Source of the DNA: an uncultured Aquabacterium sp.
GTDB taxonomy: Bacteria; Pseudomonadota; Gammaproteobacteria; Burkholderiales; Burkholderiaceae_C
Direction: 5' to 3'
Assembly (NCBI RefSeq): GCF_947366995.1
Contig: NZ_CANBCC010000001.1
Span: 146,665 to 210,664, forward strand
DNA length: 64,000 nt
How positions within the stretch are numbered: position 1 is the stretch's first letter; every line of letters starts with the position of its first letter. Below the pieces are notes generated by a model. The model was not told the origin of the DNA and searched no databases. It saw only the letters and a list, made by a program, of their open reading frames with translations. This document shows, piece after piece, positions 18,071 to 26,607 of the stretch. The position numbers and the translations under genes were made by a program.

Positions 18071-19324
18071 ATGAATCTGCCTTATGAATGGCGTGTCGGC
18101 TGGCGTTACACCCGGGCGAGCCGCGCCACCCGCCGCAACGGTTTCATCTCTTTCATCTCCGGGGTCTCGGTGCTGGGCATCGCGCTCGGGGTGGCGGCGC
18201 TGATCATCGTCCTCTCCGTGATGAACGGCTTCCAGAAGGAAGTGCGCGACCGCATGCTCTCCGTCGTGGCCCACGTCGAGCTGTATGACGCCCACGGCGG
18301 CGCGCTGGTCGACTGGACGTTGCTGGCCAATGCCGTCCGTCGGCACCCCGACGTCGCTGGTGCCGCGCCCTTCGTGCCCGCGCAGGCCCTCATCGCGCGG
18401 GGCGACGACATGCGGGGTGCCATGGTGCGCGGCATCGTGCCCTCCCAGGAAGCGCAGGTCACCCCTCTGGCGGCCAGCATGCAGCCCACCTTCGGGCGCC
18501 TGACACCGGGCGGGTGGGGCGTCGTGATCGGCGTGGAGCTCGCGCGCAACCTCGGCGTTCGAGAAGGCGATTCGATCACCCTGGTGGCCCCCAGCGGGCA
18601 GGTGACACCCGCCGGCGTGGTGCCGCGGCTCAAGCAGGTCACGGTGGTGGGGCTGTTCAACGCCGGCCACTACGAATACGACAGCGGTCTGGTGCTCATG
18701 CATGCCGACGATGCGGCACGGCTGTTCCGTACGGGCGGCATTTCGGGCGTGCAGCTGCGACTGAAAGATCCCCAGGCCGCGCGCCGCGTGGCCGCCGAAC
18801 TGCAGGCCCTGTTGGGCGATGGCGTCATCGTGCGTGACTGGACGCACACCAACCGCAACTGGTTCGATGCCGTCCAGGTGGAAAAGCGCATGATGTTCAT
18901 CATCCTCACGCTCATCGTCGCCGTGGCCGCCTTCAACCTCGTCTCCACCCTCGTGATGACCGTGACCGACAAGCGCGCCGACATCGCCATCCTGCGCACG
19001 CTCGGGGCCAGCCCGCGTTCCATCATGGGGATCTTCATGGTGCAGGGGGCGCTGTCCGGGGTGCTGGGCACGCTGGGCGGTCTGGGGTTGGGGCTGATCG
19101 TGGCGTTCAACATCGACGTGATCGTGCCCGCCATCGAGCGCCTGCTCGGCGTCAGCTTCCTGCCCGGCAGCATCTACCTGATCAGCAAGATGCCGTCCGA
19201 CCCGCAGTGGTCCGACATCATGCCGATTGCCGTCATCTCACTCGTCCTGTCCCTCGCCGCCACGCTGTATCCCAGCTGGCGCGCCAGTCGTGTGCAACCC
19301 GCCGAGGCCCTGCGCTATGAGTGA
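18071..19324 (+). CDS. lolC: Lipoprotein-releasing ABC transporter permease LolC/E
   Basis: 417 residues. Inner-membrane part of the LolCDE machine that extracts lipoproteins for transfer to LolA. N-terminal WRYTRASRATRRNGFISFIS and TM1 (VLGIALGVAALIIVLSVMNG), a periplasmic MacB-type domain at about residues 50-265, and three C-terminal helices starting MMFIILTLIVAVAAFNLVST. I prefer ATG 18071 (MNLPYEW, the family start); ATG 18050 with a G-rich upstream run is possible and would add seven residues. The stop overlaps the next gene by 8 bases. Confidence 0.92.
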   Translation: MNLPYEWRVGWRYTRASRATRRNGFISFISGVSVLGIALGVAALIIVLSVMNGFQKEVRDRMLSVVAHVELYDAHGGALVDWTLLANAVRRHPDVAGAAPFVPAQALIARGDDMRGAMVRGIVPSQEAQVTPLAASMQPTFGRLTPGGWGVVIGVELARNLGVREGDSITLVAPSGQVTPAGVVPRLKQVTVVGLFNAGHYEYDSGLVLMHADDAARLFRTGGISGVQLRLKDPQAARRVAAELQALLGDGVIVRDWTHTNRNWFDAVQVEKRMMFIILTLIVAVAAFNLVSTLVMTVTDKRADIAILRTLGASPRSIMGIFMVQGALSGVLGTLGGLGLGLIVAFNIDVIVPAIERLLGVSFLPGSIYLISKMPSDPQWSDIMPIAVISLVLSLAATLYPSWRASRVQPAEALRYE

Positions 19325-20090
19325 ACTCATTCCCGCCGAACACCGTCCCCTCCCGGTCCGCAAGGTGCATTCGCTGCGCACGTTCCGTTGGCTGGCCCAT
19401 GGCTGGGCGGATTTCATGGACGCGCCCCTGGTGGGTCTGGCGCATGGCGCCGTGATGGGCCTCTTCGGCGCGCTGCTGCTTGCCTTTGCCTGGGACCGCT
19501 TCTGGGTGCTGGCCGGCGCGTTCTCGGGCTTCCTGCTGGTGGCGCCAATCCTGTCCACCGGCCTGTACGCCATCAGCCGGGCGCTGGTGCGCGGCGAGCC
19601 GGCCAACTTCGGCACGGTGGCCCGCGTGTGGGGCTCGCTCGACCGGCGCCTCGTGCAGTTCGGCATCCTGCTGACTTTCCTGGGCACGGCGTGGGTGATC
19701 ACCTCGGCGGCGCTCATCACGCTGGGCGTCAAGCCCCCGGTCAGCACACCGAGCGATTTCCTTCACCGCGTGGTGCTCGCGGCCGATCCGGGCGTGTTCG
19801 AACTGTGGCTGCTGCTGGGCGGGCTGATGGCGGCCCCGCTGTTTGCCTCCAGCGTCGTGGCCATCCCGCTGCTGCTCGACCGCCGTGTGACCATGCAATG
19901 CGCGCTGCGCACCAGCTGGCGTGCCGTGGCCGCCAACCCCATCTGCCTGAGCCTGTGGGCGGCGATCATCATGACGCTGACCGTCCTCGGACTTGGCACG
20001 CTCATGTTCGGCCTGATCGTGGTGATCCCGGTGCTGGGCCACGCCACCTGGCATGCCTACCGGGACCTCGTGGTCCGCGAGACGAGTTGA
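19317..20090 (+). CDS. DUF2189 integral membrane protein in the lol operon
   Basis: 257 residues, predicted about six membrane helices (for example VMGLFGALLLAFAWDRFWVL and FSGFLLVAPILSTGLYAISR). Matches the DUF2189 family of uncharacterised membrane proteins. The start ATG lies within the last codons of lolC (8-base overlap) and the gene is followed by a DUF2788 gene one base after its stop, so it is translationally tied to lolC and lolD. Function unknown; a link to lipoprotein sorting is only suggested by position. Confidence 0.82.
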   Translation: MSELIPAEHRPLPVRKVHSLRTFRWLAHGWADFMDAPLVGLAHGAVMGLFGALLLAFAWDRFWVLAGAFSGFLLVAPILSTGLYAISRALVRGEPANFGTVARVWGSLDRRLVQFGILLTFLGTAWVITSAALITLGVKPPVSTPSDFLHRVVLAADPGVFELWLLLGGLMAAPLFASSVVAIPLLLDRRVTMQCALRTSWRAVAANPICLSLWAAIIMTLTVLGLGTLMFGLIVVIPVLGHATWHAYRDLVVRETS

Positions 20091-20091
20091 T

Positions 20092-20301
20092 ATGTACGGT
20101 TTGACCGAGGAGCAGATTGCTCAATGGGGGCTGACCTTCGGGGTCGGCGCCTTCATCCTCTACATGATGTTCATCATCGTGCAGTTGGCCCGCGAATCGA
20201 AGGCCGGCAAGTTCGGCACCTTCGTGCTCTTTCTCGTGCTGGGTTTCGGCGTGCTGGGCTTCGTGGCCAAGAACGTGATCGCCTGGCTGCTGAACATCTG
20301 A
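20092..20301 (+). CDS. DUF2788 small membrane protein
   Basis: 69 residues with two membrane helices ([20 protein letters not shown] and [20 protein letters not shown]) separated by a short basic loop (ESKAGKFG). Fits the DUF2788 family. The stop overlaps the lolD start by one base (TGATG). No known function. Confidence 0.83.
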   Translation: MYGLTEEQIAQWGLTFGVGAFILYMMFIIVQLARESKAGKFGTFVLFLVLGFGVLGFVAKNVIAWLLNI

Positions 20302-20987
20302 TGCACACCCCGCCGAACCTCATCCTAGAAGCGCGCGGCCTGGTGCGTCGTTTCCACGAAGGCCCGGTCGATGTCACCGTGCTGCAGGGCGTTGACCTCA
20401 ACGTGTCGGCCGGCGACACCGTGGCCATCGTCGGGGCGTCGGGCTCGGGCAAGAGCACGCTGCTGCACCTGTTGGGCGGACTCGATGCGCCCACCCAGGG
20501 GCAGGTGCGCCTGATGGGCCGCGATCTGGCGCAGCTGAACGCGGCCGAGCAGGGCGCCTGGCGCAACCAGCACCTGGGCTTCATCTACCAGTTCCACCAC
20601 CTGCTGCCCGAGTTCAGCGCGCTCGACAACGTCGCCATGCCGCTGCTGATCCGTCGTCAGACCCTTGCGCAGGCGCGCGAACAGGCGCAGGCGTGGCTCG
20701 GTCGCGTCGGGCTCACGCACCGCAGCAGCCACCGCCCGGCCGAACTGTCCGGTGGTGAGCGCCAGCGCGTGGCCGTGGCCCGAGCCCTGGTCACCCGGCC
20801 CGCGTGCCTGCTGGCCGACGAGCCGACTGGCAACCTTGACCGTGGCACCGCCGACACCGTGTTCGGCCTAATGATGCAGCTGGCCCGGGACGAAGGCACG
20901 GCGGTGATCATGGTCACGCACGACAGCAGCCTGGCCGAGCGCTGTGCCGTGCGCCACCACCTGGTGGGCGGCGCGTTCGCCGACTGA
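20301..20987 (+). CDS. lolD: Lipoprotein-releasing ABC transporter ATPase LolD
   Basis: 228 residues, full length. Walker [11 protein letters not shown]-loop near [14 protein letters not shown], signature [15 protein letters not shown], Walker [13 protein letters not shown] and H-loop VTHDSS. The [12 protein letters not shown] segment is characteristic of LolD within the MacB-type ATPases. It powers lipoprotein release together with the LolC/E product encoded two genes upstream. Confidence 0.94.
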   Translation: MHTPPNLILEARGLVRRFHEGPVDVTVLQGVDLNVSAGDTVAIVGASGSGKSTLLHLLGGLDAPTQGQVRLMGRDLAQLNAAEQGAWRNQHLGFIYQFHHLLPEFSALDNVAMPLLIRRQTLAQAREQAQAWLGRVGLTHRSSHRPAELSGGERQRVAVARALVTRPACLLADEPTGNLDRGTADTVFGLMMQLARDEGTAVIMVTHDSSLAERCAVRHHLVGGAFAD

Positions 20988-21007
20988 GCGCTTCACGGGC
21001 GCCGCCC

Positions 21008-21856
21008 ATGTGGATCGACACCCATTGCCACCTGGACGCCCCGGAGTTCGACGTTGACCGGCCCGATGTGATTGCGCGGGCGCATGCCGCTGGCGTCACC
21101 ATGCAGGTGATTCCGGCCGTGATGCCGTCGACCTTTGAATCGGCGCGGCAGGCTGCGGTCGATGCGCGGGGCGGCTATGCGCTGGGCACTCACCCGCTGT
21201 ATGTGCACCAGGCAGGGCCTGATCCCGTGGCGGCGTTGGCCGCCGCGCTGCAGGTCCACGGTGCCGATCCGCGGCTGGTGGCCATCGGCGAGATCGGCCT
21301 TGACCATTTCGTGCCTGAACTGCAGGACCCCGTGTCGCGTCGGGCTCAGGAAGACCTCTATGCCGCGCAGCTGGCACTTGCTGCCGAACACGGTCTGCCG
21401 GTGATTCTTCACGTTCGGCGCAGTGCCGACCTGCTGCTCAAGCACCTGCGGCGCCAGCGCGATGCGGGCCGCCCGGTGCCCGGTGGCATCGCCCATGCCT
21501 TCAACGGCAGCGCCCAGCAGGCCCAGTCGTTTGTCGAGCTGGGCTTCTGCCTGGGCTTTGGCGGCGCCATGACCTTCGACCGCGCCCTGCAGATCCGGCG
21601 TCTGGCGGCAAGCCTGCCCGACGCCGCTGTCGTGCTGGAGACTGACGCCCCCGACATCCCGCCCCACTGGCTGTACCGCACGGCGGCCGAGCGGGCGGCC
21701 GGGGCTCGGTCACGCAACGAGCCGGCGGAGTTGCCCGCCATCGGCGCGGTGCTCGCGGGGCTGCGCGGCTGGTCGATCGACCAGACCCGCACGCACACCA
21801 CCCGCAACGCCGTGACTGCCTTGCCCCGCCTGCGCGGGTTGGGTGTCCTGCTCTGA
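21008..21856 (+). CDS. tatD: TatD-family metal-dependent hydrolase
   Basis: 282 residues. TatD-type TIM-barrel DNase/hydrolase. Metal ligands visible: DTHCHLD at the start (HxH), GEIGLDH, LHVRRS, GIAHAFNGS and LETDAPDIPP. It starts 20 bases after lolD on the same strand and is probably cotranscribed. The physiological substrate of the family is still debated (DNA repair or turnover). Confidence 0.92.
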   Translation: MWIDTHCHLDAPEFDVDRPDVIARAHAAGVTMQVIPAVMPSTFESARQAAVDARGGYALGTHPLYVHQAGPDPVAALAAALQVHGADPRLVAIGEIGLDHFVPELQDPVSRRAQEDLYAAQLALAAEHGLPVILHVRRSADLLLKHLRRQRDAGRPVPGGIAHAFNGSAQQAQSFVELGFCLGFGGAMTFDRALQIRRLAASLPDAAVVLETDAPDIPPHWLYRTAAERAAGARSRNEPAELPAIGAVLAGLRGWSIDQTRTHTTRNAVTALPRLRGLGVLL

Positions 21857-22095
21857 CACGTTCGCTGTCACCGGATCGCACGATTGCGCCACAACGCGCT
21901 TGAGACGCTTCGCCGCTGGAGTGCTGCAGCCTGGGGCAACACTGCTCCATGTCGGGTGGGATAACCCTGTGCCAGATCCGGCCTTTCCCTGTCACATCCC
22001 CGTCTGGCCGATTTCCGGCACAGGCCTTGCCCTTGGCTCCCCCAACCCGCGGTCCAGCGGGCTCAACCAAACCAAGGTTCAAGACTGGAGACAAC
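21857..22095 (+). promoter_or_regulatory. Porin upstream region
   Basis: 239 bases between tatD and the porin gene. It should contain the porin promoter, but I could not pick a convincing -35/-10 pair. The last bases carry a GGAG ribosome site (ctggagacaac) immediately before the ATG. Confidence 0.4.
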
Positions 22096-23298
22096 ATGAA
22101 GACTGCCCCCATCAAGTCGATCCTCGCCCTCGCGGTCGCTGCCGCTGCCGCTTTCCCGGCTCAAGCAGTGAGCTTCGAGCAGAACGGCGTCACGCTCGAC
22201 ATCAACGGCACGGTCAACGGGTTCTACGTCAATCGCGAGACCAAGGACACCACCAGTGGTTCGCAGGTCACGACCAAGAGCAGCGGCATCTCCAACGGCC
22301 TGCTGCCTGGCTGGATCAACTTCGTGGCGACCACCAAGGCTGGTGGCTACGACGTGAAGGCACACATCAGCTTTGCGCCTGGCATCAACGACAGCTCGAG
22401 CAACGTCGGCCTGCCGTCTGCCCCTGGCGCTGGCGCGACGGGTGGCAGCAACAGCCCCTTCACGCAGATCGACACCCGCAACAACTATTTCTCGTTCGGC
22501 ACGCCCACCATGGGCACGTTCAAGATCGGCCGTGACATCGGCATGTTCGGTCAGAACGTGATCCTGTCCGACATGACCCTGATCGGCGTCGGCGGCACAT
22601 CCAACGCAGCGATTCCGTTCAACACGACCTTCGGCATGATCGGCCACGGCTACATGTACACCGGCTTCCAGGCCCAGGTGTCGTACATGAGCCCGAAGGT
22701 GTCCGGCTTCCAGGCCGGTGCAGGTCTGTTCCAGCCCAAGAACTACGCGGGCGACACCGCCAAGACGCCGGGTCTCCAGGCCATGGCCACCTACGACATT
22801 CCTGGTGCGCTGCCGGGTCAGCTGTGGACCGGTCTGGTTCACCAGAAGACCGACTGCCAGACCAGCACGGGTTGCGGCATCAAGCCGTACACCGCCAACG
22901 GGTTTGAACTCGGCGGCAAGGTGAAGGTCGACGCGTTCGAATTCCTGGCCTACACGTTCACGGGCAAGGGCCTTGGCCTGTCGTCGGTTGGCGCCCAGTT
23001 CTACGGTGGTGCCGACACCGACGGCAACAAGACGAAGTCCAACGGCTACTTCCTGCAAGGCACTTACAAGCTGGGCGACACCAAGTTCGGCCTGAACTAC
23101 GGTCAGAACAAGGACAAGGACGGCTTCCTGGGTGATGGCGGCGAGCGCAAGAACCGTTCTTACACACTGGGCGTGTACCACTCGCTGAACAAGTTCATCA
23201 CCCTGGTGGGCGAGTTCAACAACGAGAAGATCACCACCAACGGCCCTGGTGAGATCAAGAACAACACCGTCAGCCTCGGCGGCATCCTGTTCTTCTAA
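22096..23298 (+). CDS. General outer-membrane porin (gram-negative porin family)
   Basis: 400 residues. Sec signal of about 23 residues (MKTAPIKSILALAVAAAAAF, cleavage after AQA), then alternating amphipathic beta strands rich in Gly, Asn and aromatic residues, and a C-terminal Phe (GGILFF), the usual BAM recognition signal. It resembles the trimeric 16-stranded porins of Burkholderiales. Specificity is unknown. Monocistronic, with hairpins downstream. Confidence 0.88.
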   Translation: MKTAPIKSILALAVAAAAAFPAQAVSFEQNGVTLDINGTVNGFYVNRETKDTTSGSQVTTKSSGISNGLLPGWINFVATTKAGGYDVKAHISFAPGINDSSSNVGLPSAPGAGATGGSNSPFTQIDTRNNYFSFGTPTMGTFKIGRDIGMFGQNVILSDMTLIGVGGTSNAAIPFNTTFGMIGHGYMYTGFQAQVSYMSPKVSGFQAGAGLFQPKNYAGDTAKTPGLQAMATYDIPGALPGQLWTGLVHQKTDCQTSTGCGIKPYTANGFELGGKVKVDAFEFLAYTFTGKGLGLSSVGAQFYGGADTDGNKTKSNGYFLQGTYKLGDTKFGLNYGQNKDKDGFLGDGGERKNRSYTLGVYHSLNKFITLVGEFNNEKITTNGPGEIKNNTVSLGGILFF

Positions 23299-23317
23299 GC
23301 TCTCGCTTGAGTCGCAC

Positions 23318-23382
23318 GTCTGTCGCCCTATGGCGGCAGACACGCTTCACCGGGGCGCTGGCCAATGGGCTGGCGCCCCGTT
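23318..23382 (+). terminator. Two tandem hairpins after the porin gene
   Basis: First hairpin 23318-23341, a 10-bp stem (one G-T pair) with loop CTAT and no T tract. Second hairpin with arms GGGGCGC 23352-23358 and GCGCCCC 23373-23379, followed by GTTTCG. Together they are the likely end of the porin transcript, although the T-run is poor. Confidence 0.55.
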
Positions 23383-23435
23383 TCGCTATCTGGAAAGCAC
23401 ACGGCGCAGACCGTGAATCAAAGAGGCCGACAGGC

Positions 23436-23993
23436 TCAGTCCGTGAGCCCTTCCAGCGGTCGCATCACCTCAGCCTGCTCGAACACCTCGCGCCATGCGG
23501 CCAGCTTTCGCTCGAACGACCACGACGCGTTGGCCGGGCTGGTGGAAGGCAGCCGATAGACCGGCAGCCCCAGCGCCTCGGTGACGCGCCGGTGCCGGGC
23601 TGACTCCCCGCCGTTGTGGGCGACCGCCCGCAGCGTGGGTGCCTGGTGGATCAGCCCAGGCAGATCGTTGAGTTCGGCGTCCCGAATGGCGCTGTCGAGG
23701 CTGCCTTCGCGCGCGCACCCCGCATACACATCCCATATCGCCAGGCCATGTGCCCGCGCGACCGGCAGGCGCTCGGCATACGGGCGCGCCTGCAGGGCCG
23801 CATCGCCTTCCAGCCCCCACAGGGCCGACAGAATGGGCCAGAACGCGTTGCGCGGGTGGGCGTAATACTGCTGTGAAGCGAGCGAGGCCACCCCCGGAAA
23901 GCTGCCCAGAACCAGCAACCTGGCGCCCGCACCCACCACTGGGGCCAGGCCCGCCAGACGGGGCGATGCAGGGACGAGGGGCGCGCTGGGCAT
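23436..23993 (-). CDS. DNA-deoxyinosine/uracil glycosylase (UDG superfamily, HDG-type)
   Basis: 185 residues from the ATG at 23993 (the frame continues upstream without homology, antisense to the next gene). Base-excision repair glycosylase. Motif LLVLGSFPGVASLASQQYYA with HPRNAFWPIL matches the family-6 hypoxanthine-DNA glycosylases; YRLPSTSPANAS is the second active-site loop. It is divergent, 27 bases apart, from the spermidine-synthase-like gene. The exact substrate (hypoxanthine or uracil) is inferred from the family. Confidence 0.82.
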   Translation of the reverse strand: MPSAPLVPASPRLAGLAPVVGAGARLLVLGSFPGVASLASQQYYAHPRNAFWPILSALWGLEGDAALQARPYAERLPVARAHGLAIWDVYAGCAREGSLDSAIRDAELNDLPGLIHQAPTLRAVAHNGGESARHRRVTEALGLPVYRLPSTSPANASWSFERKLAAWREVFEQAEVMRPLEGLTD

Positions 23994-24020
23994 GGCTCGG
24001 CACTGTGCCACACTCGCCTG

Positions 24021-24785
24021 GTGAAACGAAAGCCCCGACTCCCCGAGGCCACCCTGTCCGAGCAGGGCGGTCTGCGTTACCTTCATCTCGAAACGCCCTG
24101 GATCCAGGGTGCCATGCGCATCCGCCAGCCCTTGAAGCTGGAGCTCGAGTACATCCAGCGCATGATGGCGTGGACGCTGCTTCGTGAGCCCGACACCGTG
24201 CCGGAGGCCCGTACGCTGCAGCTTGGGCTGGGTGCCGCCGCGCTGACCAAGTTCTGCCACGGCGTGCTGCGTGCGCCGACCACCGCGGTCGAGCTCAATC
24301 CGCAGGTCATCTCCGCCTGCCGGGCGTGGTTCCACCTGCCGGACGACGATGAACGCCTGACCGTCATCCAGGGCGATGCGGCCCGCTTTGTCTCCGACGA
24401 CGCGCATGTGGCCGCCTTCGACGCCATTTGTGTCGACCTGTACGACCATGAAGCGGCCAGCCCGGTGCTGGACGACGAAGCGTTCTACCGGGCGTGCTGG
24501 CAGGTGCTCGACGACGGTGGGGTGATGAGCGTGAACCTGTTCGGTCGCGACGTCAGCTTCGACCGCAGCGCGGCCCGCATCGCCGCCGCGTTCGGCGCCG
24601 AGCATGTGGCCATGCTCAAGCCCACGAGCGACGGCAACACCATCGTCCTGGCATGGAAAGGCTTCGACCTCCCTCCGCGCGAAGTGCTGGCTGAACGGGC
24701 CGAATCTTTACAGACCCGCTGGAATCTGCCTGCGCGAAAATGGGTCAAATTGCTGTCTCGCTGCACCCCGTCACCTTCTGCCTGA
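24021..24785 (+). CDS. Spermidine-synthase-like SAM-fold protein
   Basis: 254 residues with a GTG start. Rossmann methyltransferase fold: glycine-rich LQLGLGAAALTKFC, acidic TAVELNPQV, FDAICVDLYDHE. This resembles the polyamine synthase-like family (COG0421), but the aspartate-rich signature of genuine SpeE is not obvious, so the true reaction is unclear. It is followed one base later by the GspE-type ATPase gene. Confidence 0.78.
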   Translation: MKRKPRLPEATLSEQGGLRYLHLETPWIQGAMRIRQPLKLELEYIQRMMAWTLLREPDTVPEARTLQLGLGAAALTKFCHGVLRAPTTAVELNPQVISACRAWFHLPDDDERLTVIQGDAARFVSDDAHVAAFDAICVDLYDHEAASPVLDDEAFYRACWQVLDDGGVMSVNLFGRDVSFDRSAARIAAAFGAEHVAMLKPTSDGNTIVLAWKGFDLPPREVLAERAESLQTRWNLPARKWVKLLSRCTPSPSA

Positions 24786-24786
24786 C

Positions 24787-26607
24787 ATGAGCGCTTCCTC
24801 TGCGTCTGCCCCCCCGCCCGGTGCGCCGCCGGCACCCCGCCGCACTGCCGTCCCGCCCAAGGGGCCGCTCGAGTGGCGCCTGCTGCTGCAGTGGCTCACC
24901 GAAGACGGTGTGGTCAGCGTGCGCGACGCCGAAAAGGTGGCCCGTCGCTTTGCCGCCGGCGACAGCGCCCAGCACCCGTTGGTGCGCCTGGCTGGCATGG
25001 GGCTCACGCGGGCCGACAACGGCAACCTGCTGGAACTCGAGCCGCTGACCGAGTGGCTGGCCGGGCGCGTGGGCATGCCCTACCTGCGCATCGATCCGCT
25101 GAAGGTGGACGTGGCCCGCGTGGCCGAGATCATGTCCATCAATTACGCCGAGCGCCGCAAGGCCCTGCCGGTGCAGTTGACGCTGACCGAGATCACCATC
25201 GCCACCAGCGAGCCCCTGGATGTGGACTGGGTCGAAGAGATCCTGTCGCACACCAAGAAAAAGGTGAAGCTGGTTGTCTCCAGCCCGCTGGACCTGCAGC
25301 GCTACCGCACCGAGTTCTACACGCTGGCCAAGTCCGTCAAGGACGCCAACAAGAAGACGGGCGACTCGGTGGCCCACAACTTCGAGCAGCTGGTCGAGCT
25401 GGGCAAGAGCAACCGCCAGCTCGATGCCAACGACCAGGGCATCATCCAGGTCGTCGACTGGCTGTGGCAGTACGCCTTCGATCAGCGCGCCTCCGACATC
25501 CACCTCGAGCCGCGTCGCGAGATGGGCGCCATCCGCTTCCGCATCGACGGCGTGCTGCACACCGTCTACCAGGTGCCGCTGGCCGTGATGCAGGCCATGA
25601 CCGCCCGCATCAAGCTGCTCGGCCGCATGGACGTGGTCGAGAAGCGCCGCCCGCTCGATGGCCGGATCAAGACCCGGAACCCGGGTGGCGACGAAGTCGA
25701 AATGCGTCTGTCGACCATGCCCACCGCCTTCGGCGAGAAGCTCGTGATGCGCATCTTCGATCCGGACAACACCGTCAAGTCCTTCGAGGCGCTGGGCTTC
25801 GCCCCGAGCGAAACCCAGATCTGGGAGCAACTCGTGAGCCGCCCGCACGGCATCATCCTGGTCACGGGCCCCACGGGCTCCGGCAAGACCACGACGCTGT
25901 ACTCGACGCTCAAGCGCGTGGCCACCGACGAGGTCAACGTCTGCACCATCGAGGACCCGATTGAAATGATCGAGCCCTCGTTCAACCAGACGCAGGTGCA
26001 GCCCGCCATCGACCTGGGCTTTGCCGAAGGCCTGCGCGCGCTGATGCGTCAGGATCCGGACGTCATCATGGTGGGCGAAATCCGCGACCTGGAAACCGCC
26101 GAAATGGCCATCCAGGCCTCGCTCACCGGCCACCTGGTGTTCTCCACGCTGCACACCAACGATGCAGCCTCGGCCATCACCCGCCTGACCGACCTGGGCG
26201 TGCCCAGCTACCTGATCAGCGCCACCGTGATCGGCGTGCTGGCCCAGCGCCTGGTGCGCACGCTGTGCCCGCATTGCAAGAAGCCCGACGAAGCCGTACG
26301 ACCCGAGATGCTGGCCGAGGCCATCAAGCCATGGCGGCTCAACGGTCACATCCAGCCTTACAAGCCGGTCGGTTGCCTGGAATGCCGGATGACGGGCTTC
26401 AAGGGGCGCGTGGGCCTGTACGAGCTGCTGCCCATCAGCGAGGCGCTGCGCACCGCCATCCACCCGCACATCGACATGCCGCGCCTGCGACAGATGGCGG
26501 CCAAGGAGGGGCTGCGTCCCCTGCGACCGGGGGGTGTCATGAAGGTGGCCGAAGGGGTGACGACGCTGGAAGAGGTGCTGCGCAACACGCCTCAGTGGGA
26601 GACCTGA
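24787..26607 (+). CDS. GspE/PilB-family secretion/pilus assembly ATPase
   Basis: 606 residues. An N-terminal MshEN/PilB-type region at about residues 20-190, then the hexameric ATPase core: Walker A GPTGSGKTTTLYSTL at about residue 361, Asp box DPIEMIE, Walker B DPDVIMVGEIRD, His box HTNDAASA. A tetracysteine pair follows (CPHCKK near residue 493, CLECRM near 529) typical of T2SE/PilB zinc sites. No other type II secretion or type IV pilus gene lies in the window, so its partner system is unknown. It overlaps the convergent histidine kinase gene by 16 bases. Confidence 0.88.
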   Translation: MSASSASAPPPGAPPAPRRTAVPPKGPLEWRLLLQWLTEDGVVSVRDAEKVARRFAAGDSAQHPLVRLAGMGLTRADNGNLLELEPLTEWLAGRVGMPYLRIDPLKVDVARVAEIMSINYAERRKALPVQLTLTEITIATSEPLDVDWVEEILSHTKKKVKLVVSSPLDLQRYRTEFYTLAKSVKDANKKTGDSVAHNFEQLVELGKSNRQLDANDQGIIQVVDWLWQYAFDQRASDIHLEPRREMGAIRFRIDGVLHTVYQVPLAVMQAMTARIKLLGRMDVVEKRRPLDGRIKTRNPGGDEVEMRLSTMPTAFGEKLVMRIFDPDNTVKSFEALGFAPSETQIWEQLVSRPHGIILVTGPTGSGKTTTLYSTLKRVATDEVNVCTIEDPIEMIEPSFNQTQVQPAIDLGFAEGLRALMRQDPDVIMVGEIRDLETAEMAIQASLTGHLVFSTLHTNDAASAITRLTDLGVPSYLISATVIGVLAQRLVRTLCPHCKKPDEAVRPEMLAEAIKPWRLNGHIQPYKPVGCLECRMTGFKGRVGLYELLPISEALRTAIHPHIDMPRLRQMAAKEGLRPLRPGGVMKVAEGVTTLEEVLRNTPQWET

